A stretch of 64,000 nucleotides of DNA from the NCBI GenBank assembly GCA_027886175.1, contig JAJNNQ010000006.1, positions 3,596,001 through 3,660,000 on the forward strand, given 5' to 3'. Shown here one piece after another: positions 38,913 through 50,960 of the stretch. The notes beneath the pieces were generated by a model. That model did no database searches. It was not told the DNA's origin and saw only the letters and a list, made by a program, of their open reading frames with translations. Numbering within the stretch: position 1 is the stretch's first letter; every line of letters starts with the position of its first letter. Source of the stretch: Phylloscopus collybita. Lineage: Eukaryota > Chordata > Aves > Passeriformes > Phylloscopidae. Made by a program: the position numbers and the translations under genes.

Positions 38913-40017
38913 TGAAAATGTTCCAAACTTGGAAGTGTTCAAGGTGAGATTGGATGGAGCCTGGAGCAACTTAATTTAGTGGGTGGCATCTCTGCCCATG
39001 GTTGAAACTAGATGATGTTCAAGACTCCTTCCAAACAAAATAATTCTATAATTCTGTGTCTTTTTTTTTGCTGAGCTCAGATTTCCCCTTGCCCAGTGCT
39101 GGGGGCTCTGTGGTATTCAGGGAAATCTTGTCACTGTGCAGATGCAATGTACTTCCTCTTTTTTTCTTCTGGGATTCTAGAGGGGTTAAGGGGGGAATGC
39201 ATCCAACTGATGCTAAATAAGAACACCACAGACTCCTTACCCTCTTGTCCTTTCTGTAATTACAATCCAAGCAAGACAGAACTTAATGGGAAACTTAGTT
39301 CATAGGACATGAAGCCAGATATAGGCAAATTTAGTCTGCTTCTAGCAGAAGTGACAGATAAAATACACTTCCCAAATTTTTATGCATGTCTGGTAAAAAC
39401 AAAACAAAAGACAATTTAGCTGCTTCCCAGACTGCAGAGCTGTCCAATCTGCTGTATCTGTATCTAAAATCAATTAATATTTTTATTTTCAGTATGAAAA
39501 ACTATTTGTTCTGGATGTTAAGTGGTTGTCAACAATAGCAAGTATTTTTGCAGTTCAGCCAGGAAGCATGCATCTTTTCAAAAGTAATGGCTGATGCAGC
39601 TATTGTGCTGAAGTCATGGTAATGAAAGAAATAAGGCCATGTGATTCTGAAAGGCAGGCAAGAGAGAAAAATTCCCCAAAAAGCCTAATATCAGAACAAA
39701 AATATTTTAGTCAGGCAAGCTTATCCACCAAAAATCTGATCCTAGAATATATATTGATAATGATAAATTGGATCACTTAGGCTTTCAAAACTTTATCTTC
39801 AGAAATGTATAAAAATAATAGTTATCAAAATCTCAGCTGCTTTTAGAATTCCTCTCAGTTGAAATCCTAGTTACCCACTTGACTGCACAACAACAGATGT
39901 TTTAGTCTCCATGAAGTTCCCTGACCTCAGCTGGGATTTGCTATGCTGCACAATTCATTTCCTTTGGGCCATTTTTACAGGTTTTCAGAGGAGCATCTGA
40001 AAATGAAGCAAATTAAG

Positions 40018-40158
40018 GCCCTTCCCTTCCCTTTTTCCATTTTTCCCTTTTTTCCTCTTTCCCTTTTTTCTTTTTTCTTTTTTTTTTTCCTTTTTTTCTT
40101 TTTTTTCTATTTTTTATTTTCTTCCCTCTCCTCCTCTCCCCTCCATTCCTCTCTCTTG
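40018..40158. repeat. 140-bp polypyrimidine (C/T) tract
   Basis: The plus strand is almost pure C/T for about 140 bp, with CCCTTT, CTTTTTT and CCTCTCC words and only a handful of A. Such tracts can form triplex (H-DNA) structures, but mirror symmetry here is only partial. A (CA)n array follows about 107 bp downstream. Confidence 0.85.
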
Positions 40159-40262
40159 AAATGGTAGTATTTCAAGTACTCAGAGGAATTTGCTATAACA
40201 CCAAAGTGAGACTGATAGCCCGGGATAGATATGTTTGCACTTCTCCTTGCTTATGCTCATGA

Positions 40263-40265
<3 letters not shown>

Positions 40266-40312
<47 letters not shown>
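40266..40312. repeat. (AC)23 microsatellite
   Basis: A 47-bp uninterrupted AC dinucleotide array, likely polymorphic. Alternating purine-pyrimidine DNA of this length can adopt the Z form under supercoiling (known property, not shown here). Confidence 0.95.
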
Positions 40313-40315
<3 letters not shown>

Positions 40316-41465
40316 TAACATCCAGCATTTTAAACAGATTATACTTCATTCACTTCTGTTGTTGTTAGGATTATTTTGTTTTCTTTTCCCAGATAATATA
40401 TTTCTTTTGAAATATATAGTGTATTTTAATTTATGAAATTAAAAAGTTAGTACAATATGGTTGTTTGGTACCTCTGTTCCCAGTGCCTCTAATATTCTTA
40501 GACAGTCAGCAAGATGTCTGGCTGTCTGCAATATTAATAGCTGAACACTTCTTGTGAAGAATGGAATACACTGTGTTGCTGGAATTGCATGAAAAAAGTG
40601 TTTAGCAATATGGAAAAAGGCTCTGGGACCTTGGATGTCAGTTCTGGGAGGGATGAATTTATAGGTAGAGCAATCTCTCTCCTCAAACTGACATCTGAGA
40701 TCCCAGAGGCTTTCTAGGTAACACTGAGGAGTTTTTTTTTTTCATGACTTTCCAACATTATAATGCATGCCATGTGTAAGATCCTGAAAAATTTCACACT
40801 TGAAGCAATAATGACAAACTTGGGCTTGAAAAATGCCCACCTCTCTCTAAATATTACTGAAAAACTTTTGGATTTAGCAGTAATTTCCTTAAGAAAGCTG
40901 TAAGAGAAGCTTTTTGCAATGAAGGGCAAAGGAGAGCAGAGTTCAAAATCTAATGGCTACATTTACTTTTTATTGAAACCTCTTCTATGTGCTTGGAATG
41001 GGTAAATGAGTCAGTTTTGAAAAATAAGCTACAAAGTCTCCATACATCTAAATTAGACAGTACATCATCATTTTTATGTCTCCTTTTCATTTCACATATT
41101 ACAGTAGCTCTCATATCATTATCTACAGTTCTCAAAAAGATTGCCCAAGCCACATTTTTCTCAGACAATATAGTGAGTTTCCTGAGTTCCCTTTCTTAAA
41201 CACAACAGTCTGAGTCTATAGGATTTTGCTATTAATTTGAATTGAAATTTTGCTTTGTCTCACTCATTTGGGATAACTTTGCTATCTCAGGCCAACCAAT
41301 GTTTTCACTTGAACAGAGAAACATGTCCACGTAACAATCCCTTCTCTGTCCTCCACATATAATACCCTAACATGCAGAGTCTTATACATTTATTTTTTTT
41401 ATAGAAGTACATCCCTTAAGGAAGCTTATTATTTTCCAGTTTGATTCTGACCATATTTGGGGATC

Positions 41466-42765
41466 ACAAAATCACAGAATCACAGAAGGATTGGAAGGCA
41501 CCCTCAAGGATCATCCACTCAAACTCCTGGCCCTGCACAGCACCATCCCTAAGTCACACTGTGTGTCTAAGAACATTGTCCAAATGCTTCTTGAGCTCTT
41601 TTGGGCTGGTGCTGTGCCCACTTCTCTGGGGAGCCTGTTCCAGTGCCCAACCGCCCTCTGGTCGAAGAACCTTTTCCTGATATCCAACCTAAACCTCCCC
41701 TGACACAGCTTCAGGTTGTTCCCTGGGGTTCTGTCACTGGGCACCACAGAGAAGGGATTAATGTCTCCCACTCCTTTTTCCCTCAGAAAGAAGCTGTGTT
41801 CAAGCTGAGGCCACCCCAGCTCAGAGCAGTGCGGGAAAATCCCCCCCCCCTTGCCCAGCTGGTGATGCTGGGCCTGATGTGCCCCAGGACAAGGTTGGCT
41901 CTCCTGGTAGGGCTCTGCTGACTCCTGTTCAGCTTGCCATTGACCAGGACCCCCAGGTCCCTTTCCATGACACTGCTACCAGCCTGTCACTCTCCAGTCT
42001 GTCTGTACATCCAGACTTGCCCCATTCCACATGCAAAATCTGGCACTTGCCCTTGTTGAACTTCATATGGGTGGTGATTGCCCAGACCTGATTTGTCTAG
42101 GTCCTCTAGATTTCTCTCTGCAGGGCCTCCCTGCCCTCAAGGGAGCCTACAGATCTTCCCAGTGTTGTATCATCTGAGGATTTGCTTCCAGTCCTGCGTC
42201 CAGGTCATTTATGAAGATATTGAAGAGCACAGGGTTGACGATGGAGCCCTGAGGAACCCCACTAGTGTCAGGTCACCAGTCTGATGCTACCCCATTCACT
42301 ACAACCCTTTGTGCCCAACCTGAGCCAGGTGCCCACCCATGCATGATGTGTTTATGCAGCTGTGAGCTGGACATTTTATCTGTCAGGATCCTGTGAGAGA
42401 CAATATTAAAAGCTTTACTGAAATCCAAAAAGATTACATCAACTGGCTTCCCTTGATCAGTGAGTTACTTTGTCATAAAAGGAAATTAGTTTTGATAAGC
42501 AGGACCTTCCTCTCATGAACCTGTGCTGGCTATGGCCAGTGACTGTGTTGTCTTTTAGGTGTTTTTCAACATCTTTCAGGATAATCTTCTCCATAACTTT
42601 GCCAGGCGCTGAAATGAGACTGACAGTCCTGTCTGTAGTTTCCAGGATCCTCCTTCTTGACCTTCTTGACAATCAGGACAACATTTGCTAGCCTCCAGTC
42701 AGCTGGGACCTCTCTGGTTTCCCAAGACTCATGGGACATCATCAAGAAAGGTTTCTCAATGAAAA
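41466..42765 (-). mobile_element. CR1 LINE remnant: reverse transcriptase region to 3' end
   Basis: This is a 5'-truncated CR1 on the minus strand. On the plus strand it begins AATCACAGAATCACAGAAGG, the reverse complement of a CR1 3' terminus. Minus-strand translation gives, in order, PGKVMEKIILKDVEKHL and DSQHRFMRGRSCLSKL (within 42457-42672), a catalytic-motif region at about 42163-42183 reading SSDD where FADD is usual, HMKFNKGKCQILHV (about 42030-42070), ERDLGVLVNGKLNRSQQ (41918-41968), and GRFRLDIRKRFFDQRAVGHW (about 41635-41700). Both catalytic aspartates are kept, but frameshifts and stops break the frame. It lies inverted relative to the CR1 at 37722-39058, about 2.4 kb away. The right-hand boundary is approximate. 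Confidence 0.92.
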
Positions 42766-44639
42766 GGTAAAAATTAATTTTAGTGGAAATTCTCAGACTT
42801 TGTAAATCTGTCCAGCTAAGGATCTTAGCTTTTATAAAATCCTTAATTATTAAAAAAACACTGATGTTGTAATGACCTTCTTCAAGTACATAACTCTAAA
42901 AGTAACATCTTTCAGTATTGTGGCAGAATAGTAAAAAAACATGACTCCACAGATTGTCTAAAGAGATAACATTGAATATGTTCAGTAATAATTGAACTAA
43001 TTAGTAGAAAACCGTTAATATTACATGAAACTCAATTAGTATAATAAACAGCAATACGTAAGCATCCCACATTTTTCAGATTAATTAAAAAAATTTTCTA
43101 TTGGCACTGATTTTCCATATATTAACATCTGGTTTTTAAAACTTGTTTGGTGGTGGAATAAATAATGAAAAAATACCTGCCTGTCACCTGAAGGAAATAA
43201 TAAGATAGCAAAAAGCTGGAGAAAATGATATGATGAGACGAGGCCACCTTCCAGTTCAATCAGTCAATCAGCCTGTTTCTTTTCTTCTGGATTTCCCTGC
43301 CAAGCTGAAATATTGTGTTTTTAATATGTAATATATTGTACAGTAACATCAGTCAGTGTTCACACTGAATATGGAAACTTTAAAACATCACATGTGGATA
43401 CATAACAATGTACTATTAAAATATATTAAGATAGTCTATTCAAAAGCATCATTCTGTGTCTGTGCAAATGAATAAGTGAATCACTTATTTCAGATCAGCT
43501 GTCAAAGAAGTGGAAAGAATAATTTCATTTCATCATAAAGCAGTGCTGGCAGAGTTAGTTAATACGGCATTTTTTTCAGGCAAATAACTAGAAATAAAAG
43601 TTTGTTTCATATACAGAGGTATATTTTGTTAGGCTGAAAAGATTTTATTTATTTTGTATTATTTTAAAATATTTTTTATGCTGTTCATGTTGCTATTTTG
43701 TATTTACAACATTAAAAACAACTAGTTTAGTTGACAACAGTTGACAGTTAAGTCAAATATTCAAGTTTTCTTCATGTGCAAACTTTTTTGTTAAAATTGT
43801 TGAAAGAACTTCGTATGATTTTGGAAATTACTTGAATCCTACCTTTCACGCATGTCAACATGGATTTATTTCAGTGAAAAAAGTATTTTGTGAAAAAATA
43901 CTAAATACTTCTCTTCTAGTGTTGAACACAAATTACATCTGTCTTTAGCAGAATGACAGGAAGCAGAAAAACCTCCTTTATATGTTGATGTATTATCACT
44001 ATAGGTTAAGTTCAAATGCTAAAGTCATCCTGCACCTAATGCTTTTGAAGTCACATAAACCATGATCAGGTTTTAGCCGTGGTGGCTACAGAAGCAGTTG
44101 TGCTTTGATCTCACAGCTTTTCATTACTTGGAAGTTCACAGTGTTTAGTGTGCCTGTAGCAGGGTGTGAGAGAGAAAGTTCCACTCACTCATCCAGCACA
44201 GTCAAGAAGTTTTGTCTCTCATACTGAGGCAACTCTATTAACTTCAGTGAGACTGGCACAAGTGAAAAGATAAACCAGACTAGGAATTACCCTGTTGCAC
44301 ATACTTACCTTAGTTGCATATATATATATCTATGTCTGTAAAATGCATCACATAAAAATGTACAGCCTGCCCAACAGTGATATATAGTGTCAGATTAATG
44401 CAGCGCCTTGCACTTTGCATTCCTCCCTCTGATTCCTATTATAGGTGACCATCTCTAAACTTGGATTCAAGGTAACAAAGATTTTCCTGGCAGAGATGCC
44501 TTTTTCTAAGCAGGCTCCATGAGTAATTGTGTGGGTAGCTTTCGAGTTGCCTGTGATGATTAGACTGCTGATGAGAAATCTGAGCTACCTTCTCCCCTTG
44601 CATGTCGTTTCCTTTTAATTCACTGTGATTCAGGGAATG

Positions 44640-44666
44640 TATATATATATATATATTTTTTTTTTT
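44640..44666. repeat. (AT)8 followed by a T run
   Basis: Alternating TATATA joined to about ten T. It is a simple repeat. Confidence 0.75.
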
Positions 44667-44822
44667 AATCTAGCTATGAATAAAAATAAGCCCCTGTAAA
44701 TCCAGTAAATGCAACAGTGCAAAAACAGACCTGTTGTAAGACTGTACAGGAATATATGTAAGCACTACAGATGTACAGGTGAAGCTTAAGCATATCCCCA
44801 GTTTTGATAGCTATACCCACAC

Positions 44823-44839
44823 TTTTTTTTTTTTTTTTT
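44823..44839. repeat. T17 homopolymer
   Basis: A T run following CCCACAC. No adjoining element is recognised. Confidence 0.7.
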
Positions 44840-47800
44840 AATCTATACAGCAGAGGAAAATACAAACATTTTTACCTTTGATTATATGAAGGCACACATT
44901 TATTTTAGATTAATATAATTGAAATTTTTTTTAAAAAAAAAGTCTTGTATTATAATGTAAAATTTGTAATTTGGGAAGGTCACAATCCTATATTTGGAAT
45001 CACTGAAACGTTAGTGGATAAAACTCATTTTTCATCCTCAAACTTTTCATTTGTTGTTTTCAATAGTAATATTTATATTTCCTTTCTGGTGGGAAAAAAA
45101 AAAAAAATCCTTGTCTCTTTCAGTAAAACAGAGAGATAGGAAGCCAGATAATTGTTGTGTGCTTGTACCGAACAAAGAGGGACAATAGCAAAATGTAATC
45201 TTTTGGAACTAAAACTGAATTTAATTGTGAGGAATACTGATGTCAGGTGGAAGATGCAGGATAATTTCTGCATTTGTTTTTGACACCATCAGTTTCAGAG
45301 CAGAACACAGTGCTGTTTGTAAAAAGGAAAAGTCTCTGCCTGGAGCTCACAGGGGTTTTGAGTGAGCTTAGTAGCCACTGATATGTGGTTTATAGATAGG
45401 AAACTGCTTTAAAAAAGTGTGCCAATGTCAGCTCTGCTGTCGGTGGTGTCTCATGGCATTGTCAGGGATTAGCAGCACCCATCTCAATGTTCTGATGATC
45501 AGGAGTATGGAGTGTCTGAGGAAAGACATGTGAAAGCATGGTAGGGATGGTAGAATTTATTATTCATTATGAAGGAAATTAAAAGGAAACTGTACATATT
45601 CAGATTCTACTATAAGACAAAAATACAAAGAAGGGAAGACAAAAATTGTAGCTTTGAGTCAAACGCAGCACCCATTAAGTGAGCGACAGTTTTGCAACTG
45701 GAACGTTTAAATATTTCACCCCTAATTTCACTCTGAAGCACACCTAGGAATATAGAGGTCAGTGTTTCAGCTTTTCTTATTAATATTTAAGGTTGTTGGC
45801 AGCCCCTCTTAGGTGCACAGAATTCTAGCATTTCCAATTGTTCTGGAATAGCAAATGGATTAAATCAGAAAGCAGCACTAAAAGCATGATAATTTTAGGT
45901 GACTGTTCTGTAATAACCACATCTGGGTGAGCTATGCGATTGTTATCTGTCTGTTGTGGGATTCTTCAAAAGTGAGGTTGGTTTTGTATTTTTTAGTACT
46001 TAAAATGTAATATTTTATTCATTGGAAATCTGCAATCTGGCAATTGCTCAGGACAGGAGGAGCTATTGTTTTATCATGGCCAACATATGTTTGAAAATCA
46101 AGAAGGAACAACGTATGTCGAGGGATTCTGCATTGTAAAAAGTCTTAGGGAAAAGATTACGATGACACAGAATGAGAAAGTGTATTAAAATGAAAGGAAT
46201 CCCATGAATATTCAGTCAATAACTCTTGTCACTGCTGATGTGCTTTAAGAGCTCCTGAGTACTGAGCAGTATGGGTTGGGTGTGGAAAGACAGATAGTAC
46301 ATTTTTACACCTTTCAGATAGTTTGGCACAAAAAAGATACATCAGGATTTAAGAGGCTGTTGTCAAGTACATAACACATTGGAATCCATATTTGCTTTAA
46401 ACTTCTGTTGCACAGGATAGACATAATATTATTACAGAACTCTGTTTAATATTAATTTTTTTTTTTTCAAAGCAGGCTTAATACTAATTTTTCACTTTTT
46501 TAACAGCTCTTGACGATAAAAGGCACCATTCAACATCAAATGTACATCTTGGGTCAGAGATAAAAGGCCAAAAATGTATGGCAATGTCTGCTGAATGGAG
46601 TGAAGATTAAAATTGTAGCAGGCCTTGTTATCTGTGTCTTAGTCCCTATGCTATGCTTCTGAATTTCAAGATAAGCAGAATTTAATGGGAACCCTTATGT
46701 TCTTGTTTTAAAATATATATATAAATGTATAACACAGGGTTTCATTTACTTTCAATAGTATTTTTATGCTTTGCCATGTCTGTAAAATTGTATGATACAG
46801 CTGTTATGCTGAATAAATTTTATCTGGCTTACACAATTAAATTATTTTTAAAACATTGTTCTTCATACATAAGAACAGAATGTTAGCTATTTAATGAACC
46901 ATGTGAGGATTTGAAATTTCTGCTTCTCTAACAATTATGCCTTGCAGTTGCCTATCTGAAAGTAGAGAAAAAAAATAGAGACAAGAGTAAAGGTTATGCC
47001 TTTGACTGAAATATTCCTAAGAGTAGCTACTTCTACTTAACAGAGAAGGAAAGCAAAATAAAAAAAATCAGCTGACGGAGAGACAAAACATATGCAAGGC
47101 ATAAATCTGAAAGTAATTTACAGACATTTACTTTTCATGACTTTTACTGACATCTCTGAGTACCAGGGAACATAATTCTACAATACACGCCAGTACAGAA
47201 ATGTAACCACCAGTTTAGAAAGAGCGCAAGTGTTAACAGTGTCAAATTATTCATCTTTTGAAAGGCGGCTCTAGTAAATATTCTATAAACATAAGTCTTG
47301 GGATTAACATTTCCCCCATCACCAATACTATTTTGTAGGTGTTCCATCTTGTTTCAACATATAAGAGTCTGGTGGGGGCAGTAGGTCCACACACATACAT
47401 GTTTCATATAATCCTTTTACCTGAAGCAACATATAAATGTATATCATTAGATGTCTCACAATAAAATAAAGTCAAATAAGCACAAAAGTGTAAATTCTAA
47501 ATGAAATAATTTTTTTTCTCAGTGTTAAACCACTAAAAATGGGGGTATTACTAAGTACATATTCTGAAAAAATTCACAGTGAAGTGTTGTGGGTTTTTTT
47601 TATTTATGCACTGTATCTAAAAATTTGATGGAAAAACATTTTAAAAATACTTGAATTGGATCTGTTTTTCCTGTGTAGCAATAGTCTAAAAAATTGTACT
47701 AAAGTAACACTTTTTTAAACAAGTTAAATATTTGAAGTAGTAGAATTTATTATGTAAACACAAGCACATGTTAAATGCTACTTGATCTGAAATGAATAAA

Positions 47801-50450
47801 TAGTATACAACAATACTTGTTTCTGTTCTCTATTATTTGCACTAGCTTACACTGAGCAAAATCTGTAATGCAATTTCCTAGAAATAAGTAAAAATACGTT
47901 CTGTAATGCAAAAGTATTGAACATATAAAGTGACAATGAAAATAAGAAAAAATGAACCCTATGAACTCAGTAACGAAAAAAATCACATAAATTATATGTC
48001 CATTTTTAATAATTTTGTACTTTCTGTATATATTGAATAGTGGGGTTTTCATGCTTAATTTATAATACCTGCCAGAATATCAATACTGGACAAGATGCTG
48101 GATGCTGAAGAGATGATGATTATAAATGTATGAAATTCAATATTAAATGCAATACAAAAAATGATTGATTCTGAATTTTGCCATCACCTGCTATGCTCTG
48201 TATAGCCTCTGGATTTCTAAACCCATTTGGTAGAGCTGTGTTTCTTTTTACTCTAGTGATGTTAAAAGAATAAACTGGGGAAACCTTCCCCTTCTGTCCC
48301 TAAAGCTGATTTGTTTTTTGTTTTTTGGGGTTTTTTTCTCTTTCAAAGCAGCAGACCAGAGCGTAAGTTTTAGGCTTAAGTAGTAGGGGTGTCTATGCTG
48401 GGAGTATCTCCTTTTATATCCCAAATGTTGACAGGAAATGGAAAGGGAATTTCAGCACCAACAGTGGCAATGTGTGAGGCAGCCTCCAACACAGGATGGG
48501 GGCCTCCAGCAAGAACTCCAGCTCCCCTCTGAGATCAGATAAGCTGCACGGAAAGAGGCAGCCTGAAAATACAGAACTCAAATTATACCTCTCTTTTAAA
48601 CTTTTACTAGTTCTACAGTACTTTCTAATATTGAGATAGTTATTCTGATTCCAATAACGTGTGAGACTTAGACGATGTTGCTCATCAAATATATATATAT
48701 ATGTTTTTGAATTGTCAACTAAAACATGTACTTATTAATGGACAGATAAGAAGTGCTTATGCATGTGTGTTAGTAGGTGTTTATTTAAAAAATATTTTAT
48801 TTTACTCACCTAGTTGCAAGAAACATTTACAAACTCAATGGTACGAACTGCTGAACACATGTAGGTGTTTCCCATAAGATTTATCAGTAATTTCTCAAAT
48901 ACATTCCTGTCTGATTCACCTGTATGACATGACATCACAGAAAATCAGCAATACCTCTGGTCTGAATCTGTAGAGTGGCATGGATTTCATATAGTCAAAT
49001 CATCACACAAAACTCTAGCCAACTGTTGAAGAAGTCACCACTCAAATTGAGGCAAGCATTTTCCCACACAGGGAACTGGGCAGAGACTACCTGAATCAGG
49101 AGAAAAACATGGATAAAAAGATTGCATTTACACACACAATTGCGGATAAAAAGCTTAAGAGAGAAGCATATACCTGATTACACATATGTCTCTTCCACAT
49201 GAAGGATCCCTCAGTATGAATTCTGGCTTGGAGCTAATGTAGAAGCCCAGTCAATTGCACGGTTATATCTTCTTGTAGATGAGTTGACAAAAAATGAAGC
49301 TACAACAGCTAAACAGTCTTGTTTTTGTTGTTGCTGCCCAATACAGCACCAGCAATTATACAGTGCTGATTGACTCCATCCGCTGAGCACAGAAAATCTC
49401 TCTCACTCTTCTCAGCTCCCACTGATGACCAAAATGCAGGAAAGCGACTCACACATCTGAACAGGGAGCTGGTTTAGAACCCAAGTAAAAAAAATGTGGA
49501 GGAAAAACAAGACTTGGACACACTTTCACTCTGAATTTAAAATTCACACCCCAAAACAAAGCTGTCTCAGAAAACTTTCTTGCTTGAATTAACCTATTTA
49601 CAATGCTTGAGTTCTATGCAGTTTTTCTTTAACTCAGATTGTTTACTCAGATACTGTGAATCCTCTAACTATTCTGCAGCAAATTCAGAAGTGTGTTATT
49701 TCAGGGAAAAATGAAACCCGTAAATCACACATCTCTTTTCAAGACAACACAGACGTAAGATGAAAACAGAGTTTCACTCATGATCTACAAATATATAGCA
49801 CAAATGTTAGTGAACTGATGCTTTTTGAAAGATGCAACACTTGCTCTGGGCATAAGTGTTAGGTCTGACACTTCCCTGAAGTATCATTCTCTGTGGTCAC
49901 CACAGAGATCCCCAAATGACAAGTGATTTCCTTGGAACTGGCTGCCCTGGTTAATATTGAGTTGGCTACTGGTAAACAAGAAAAGATGCTATTAGTGAAC
50001 ACATGGACAAAAAAAATGAAGAATTAGGATGAATGAATATAATTCAATATATTAAGCTGTATCCCTAGAAAAAAACAGCTTAATTGCATCTGAAAATAGC
50101 AAGAGGGGAAAAAATATCCATTGTGGAGCCAAAATTCTTCTGAAATTTTGGTCTTATAAGAAGGTGTGCTACCCATTGGAGCAGCAGAGGACTTGAAGAA
50201 GCATGTAATGATATCTACAGGGCAAACAAATCGCTCAATAAGCAACAGAAAAGAACTAGAAGTACCCAACAGGCACATGCTTTATGCCTCTGGGAAGGGT
50301 TTTCATACCTTTAGGAAGAAGAAAAAAGAAAACCTTCATTGTTTTGGGCATCATAGAATGAGGAAAAGGATAAATAGAGTATCTAAACCCACTACTCATT
50401 ATAGACAAAAACTAAACAAAATAAAATATTTTGAACAGAACCCCAAAGAA

Positions 50451-50481
<31 letters not shown>

Positions 50482-50512
50482 CCATCCGTCTGTCCATCCA
50501 TCCATCCATCCA
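50451..50512. repeat. (CATC)n microsatellite with CGTC/TGTC variants
   Basis: About fifteen CATC tetramers with two CGTC variants and one TGTC. On the opposite strand the unit is GATG, the same tetramer class as the array in the CR1 at 37981, but no CR1 sequence flanks this one. The array has a unit length not divisible by three and no stops in one frame. It therefore keeps the surrounding 186-codon frame open and encodes a histidine-proline-serine-isoleucine repeat there. Confidence 0.92.
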
Positions 50513-50789
50513 TAAATGTACATACACACACAAAAAGGACCATTTATTCTACCTTCTAGGCTGGAAAACAGAAAAGATGCAAAAGCCAACAGTCCTCCTA
50601 AACTTCTTTCATCAAGAAGACTATGCATGTCCAGCCAATGTGTACAGTGACTGCCTTAATGAGCAAGACTTGAAACTCCCCAGGTGTGTTGACCTTCCAA
50701 GCAATGATGGACTTTATCTATCCTAGATAATCATGAAGGGCCACCTCTGAGCCCATGCCAGAAAAAAAATCTTGCCACCTAAATGCAAT

Positions 50790-50960
50790 ATGTATGTTAG
50801 TGTTCATGGCACATGTTGCGGCAATGTATATGAATGCAGCAACATGCTAATTCATGCAGAGCTGCTTATTGAATGATGAGTAATTAGATCCTTGATAGTC
50901 TGATCTTTTTATCTATTGCACATTTATAAAAAGCTTTAGCTCCTCGAAATCTGTTTCCAG
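50790..50960. other. Candidate conserved non-coding element (unproven)
   Basis: A repeat-free stretch with an octamer-like ATGCTAAT (50844-50851) followed by TTCATGCA, and a TAATTA homeodomain site at 50881-50886. The style resembles vertebrate developmental enhancers, but no conservation can be checked here. Confidence 0.22.

Larger units (their letters stand above)
37722..39058 (+). mobile_element. CR1 LINE remnant: reverse transcriptase region to 3' end
   Basis: This is a 5'-truncated CR1 copy on the plus strand. Conceptual translation with frameshifts and stops gives typical CR1 ORF2 segments in order: a KGKSCLTNLV segment (about 37805-37835), the region around the catalytic motif, NLMKFDKSKHMVLHLGH (about 38285-38335), then [16 protein letters not shown] (about 38455-38500). 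The 3' end is CTATAATTCTGTG, the CR1 terminal repeat type. The reverse-transcriptase motif normally FADD reads FADV (codons at 38187-38198), so a catalytic aspartate is lost. The copy also carries a GGAT microsatellite (37981-38026) and an inverted duplication (38803-38912). Many stops make it non-functional. No target duplication is expected for CR1. The left boundary is uncertain by tens of bases. Confidence 0.9.
39059..41465. other. Interval between two inverted CR1 remnants
   Basis: It holds the polypyrimidine tract and (AC)23 array, otherwise unrecognised AT-rich sequence. It would be the loop if the flanking inverted CR1 copies paired. Confidence 0.6.
42766..50165. other. AT-rich DNA, no gene seen
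   Basis: It has small AT and T tracts (44640, 44823, 46710, 48691) and a T/G patch at about 48310-48337. The stretches 46500-46700 and 48360-48560 are repeat-free with balanced composition but give no recognisable exon. Confidence 0.55.

Noticed and set aside
41601..41921. 106-codon plus-strand frame as a gene
   Set aside because: It is the antisense strand of CR1 ORF2; the minus strand gives recognisable CR1 protein.
50166..50726. 186-codon frame as a real protein gene
   Set aside because: It is held open by a CATC microsatellite, and there is no domain or splice context.
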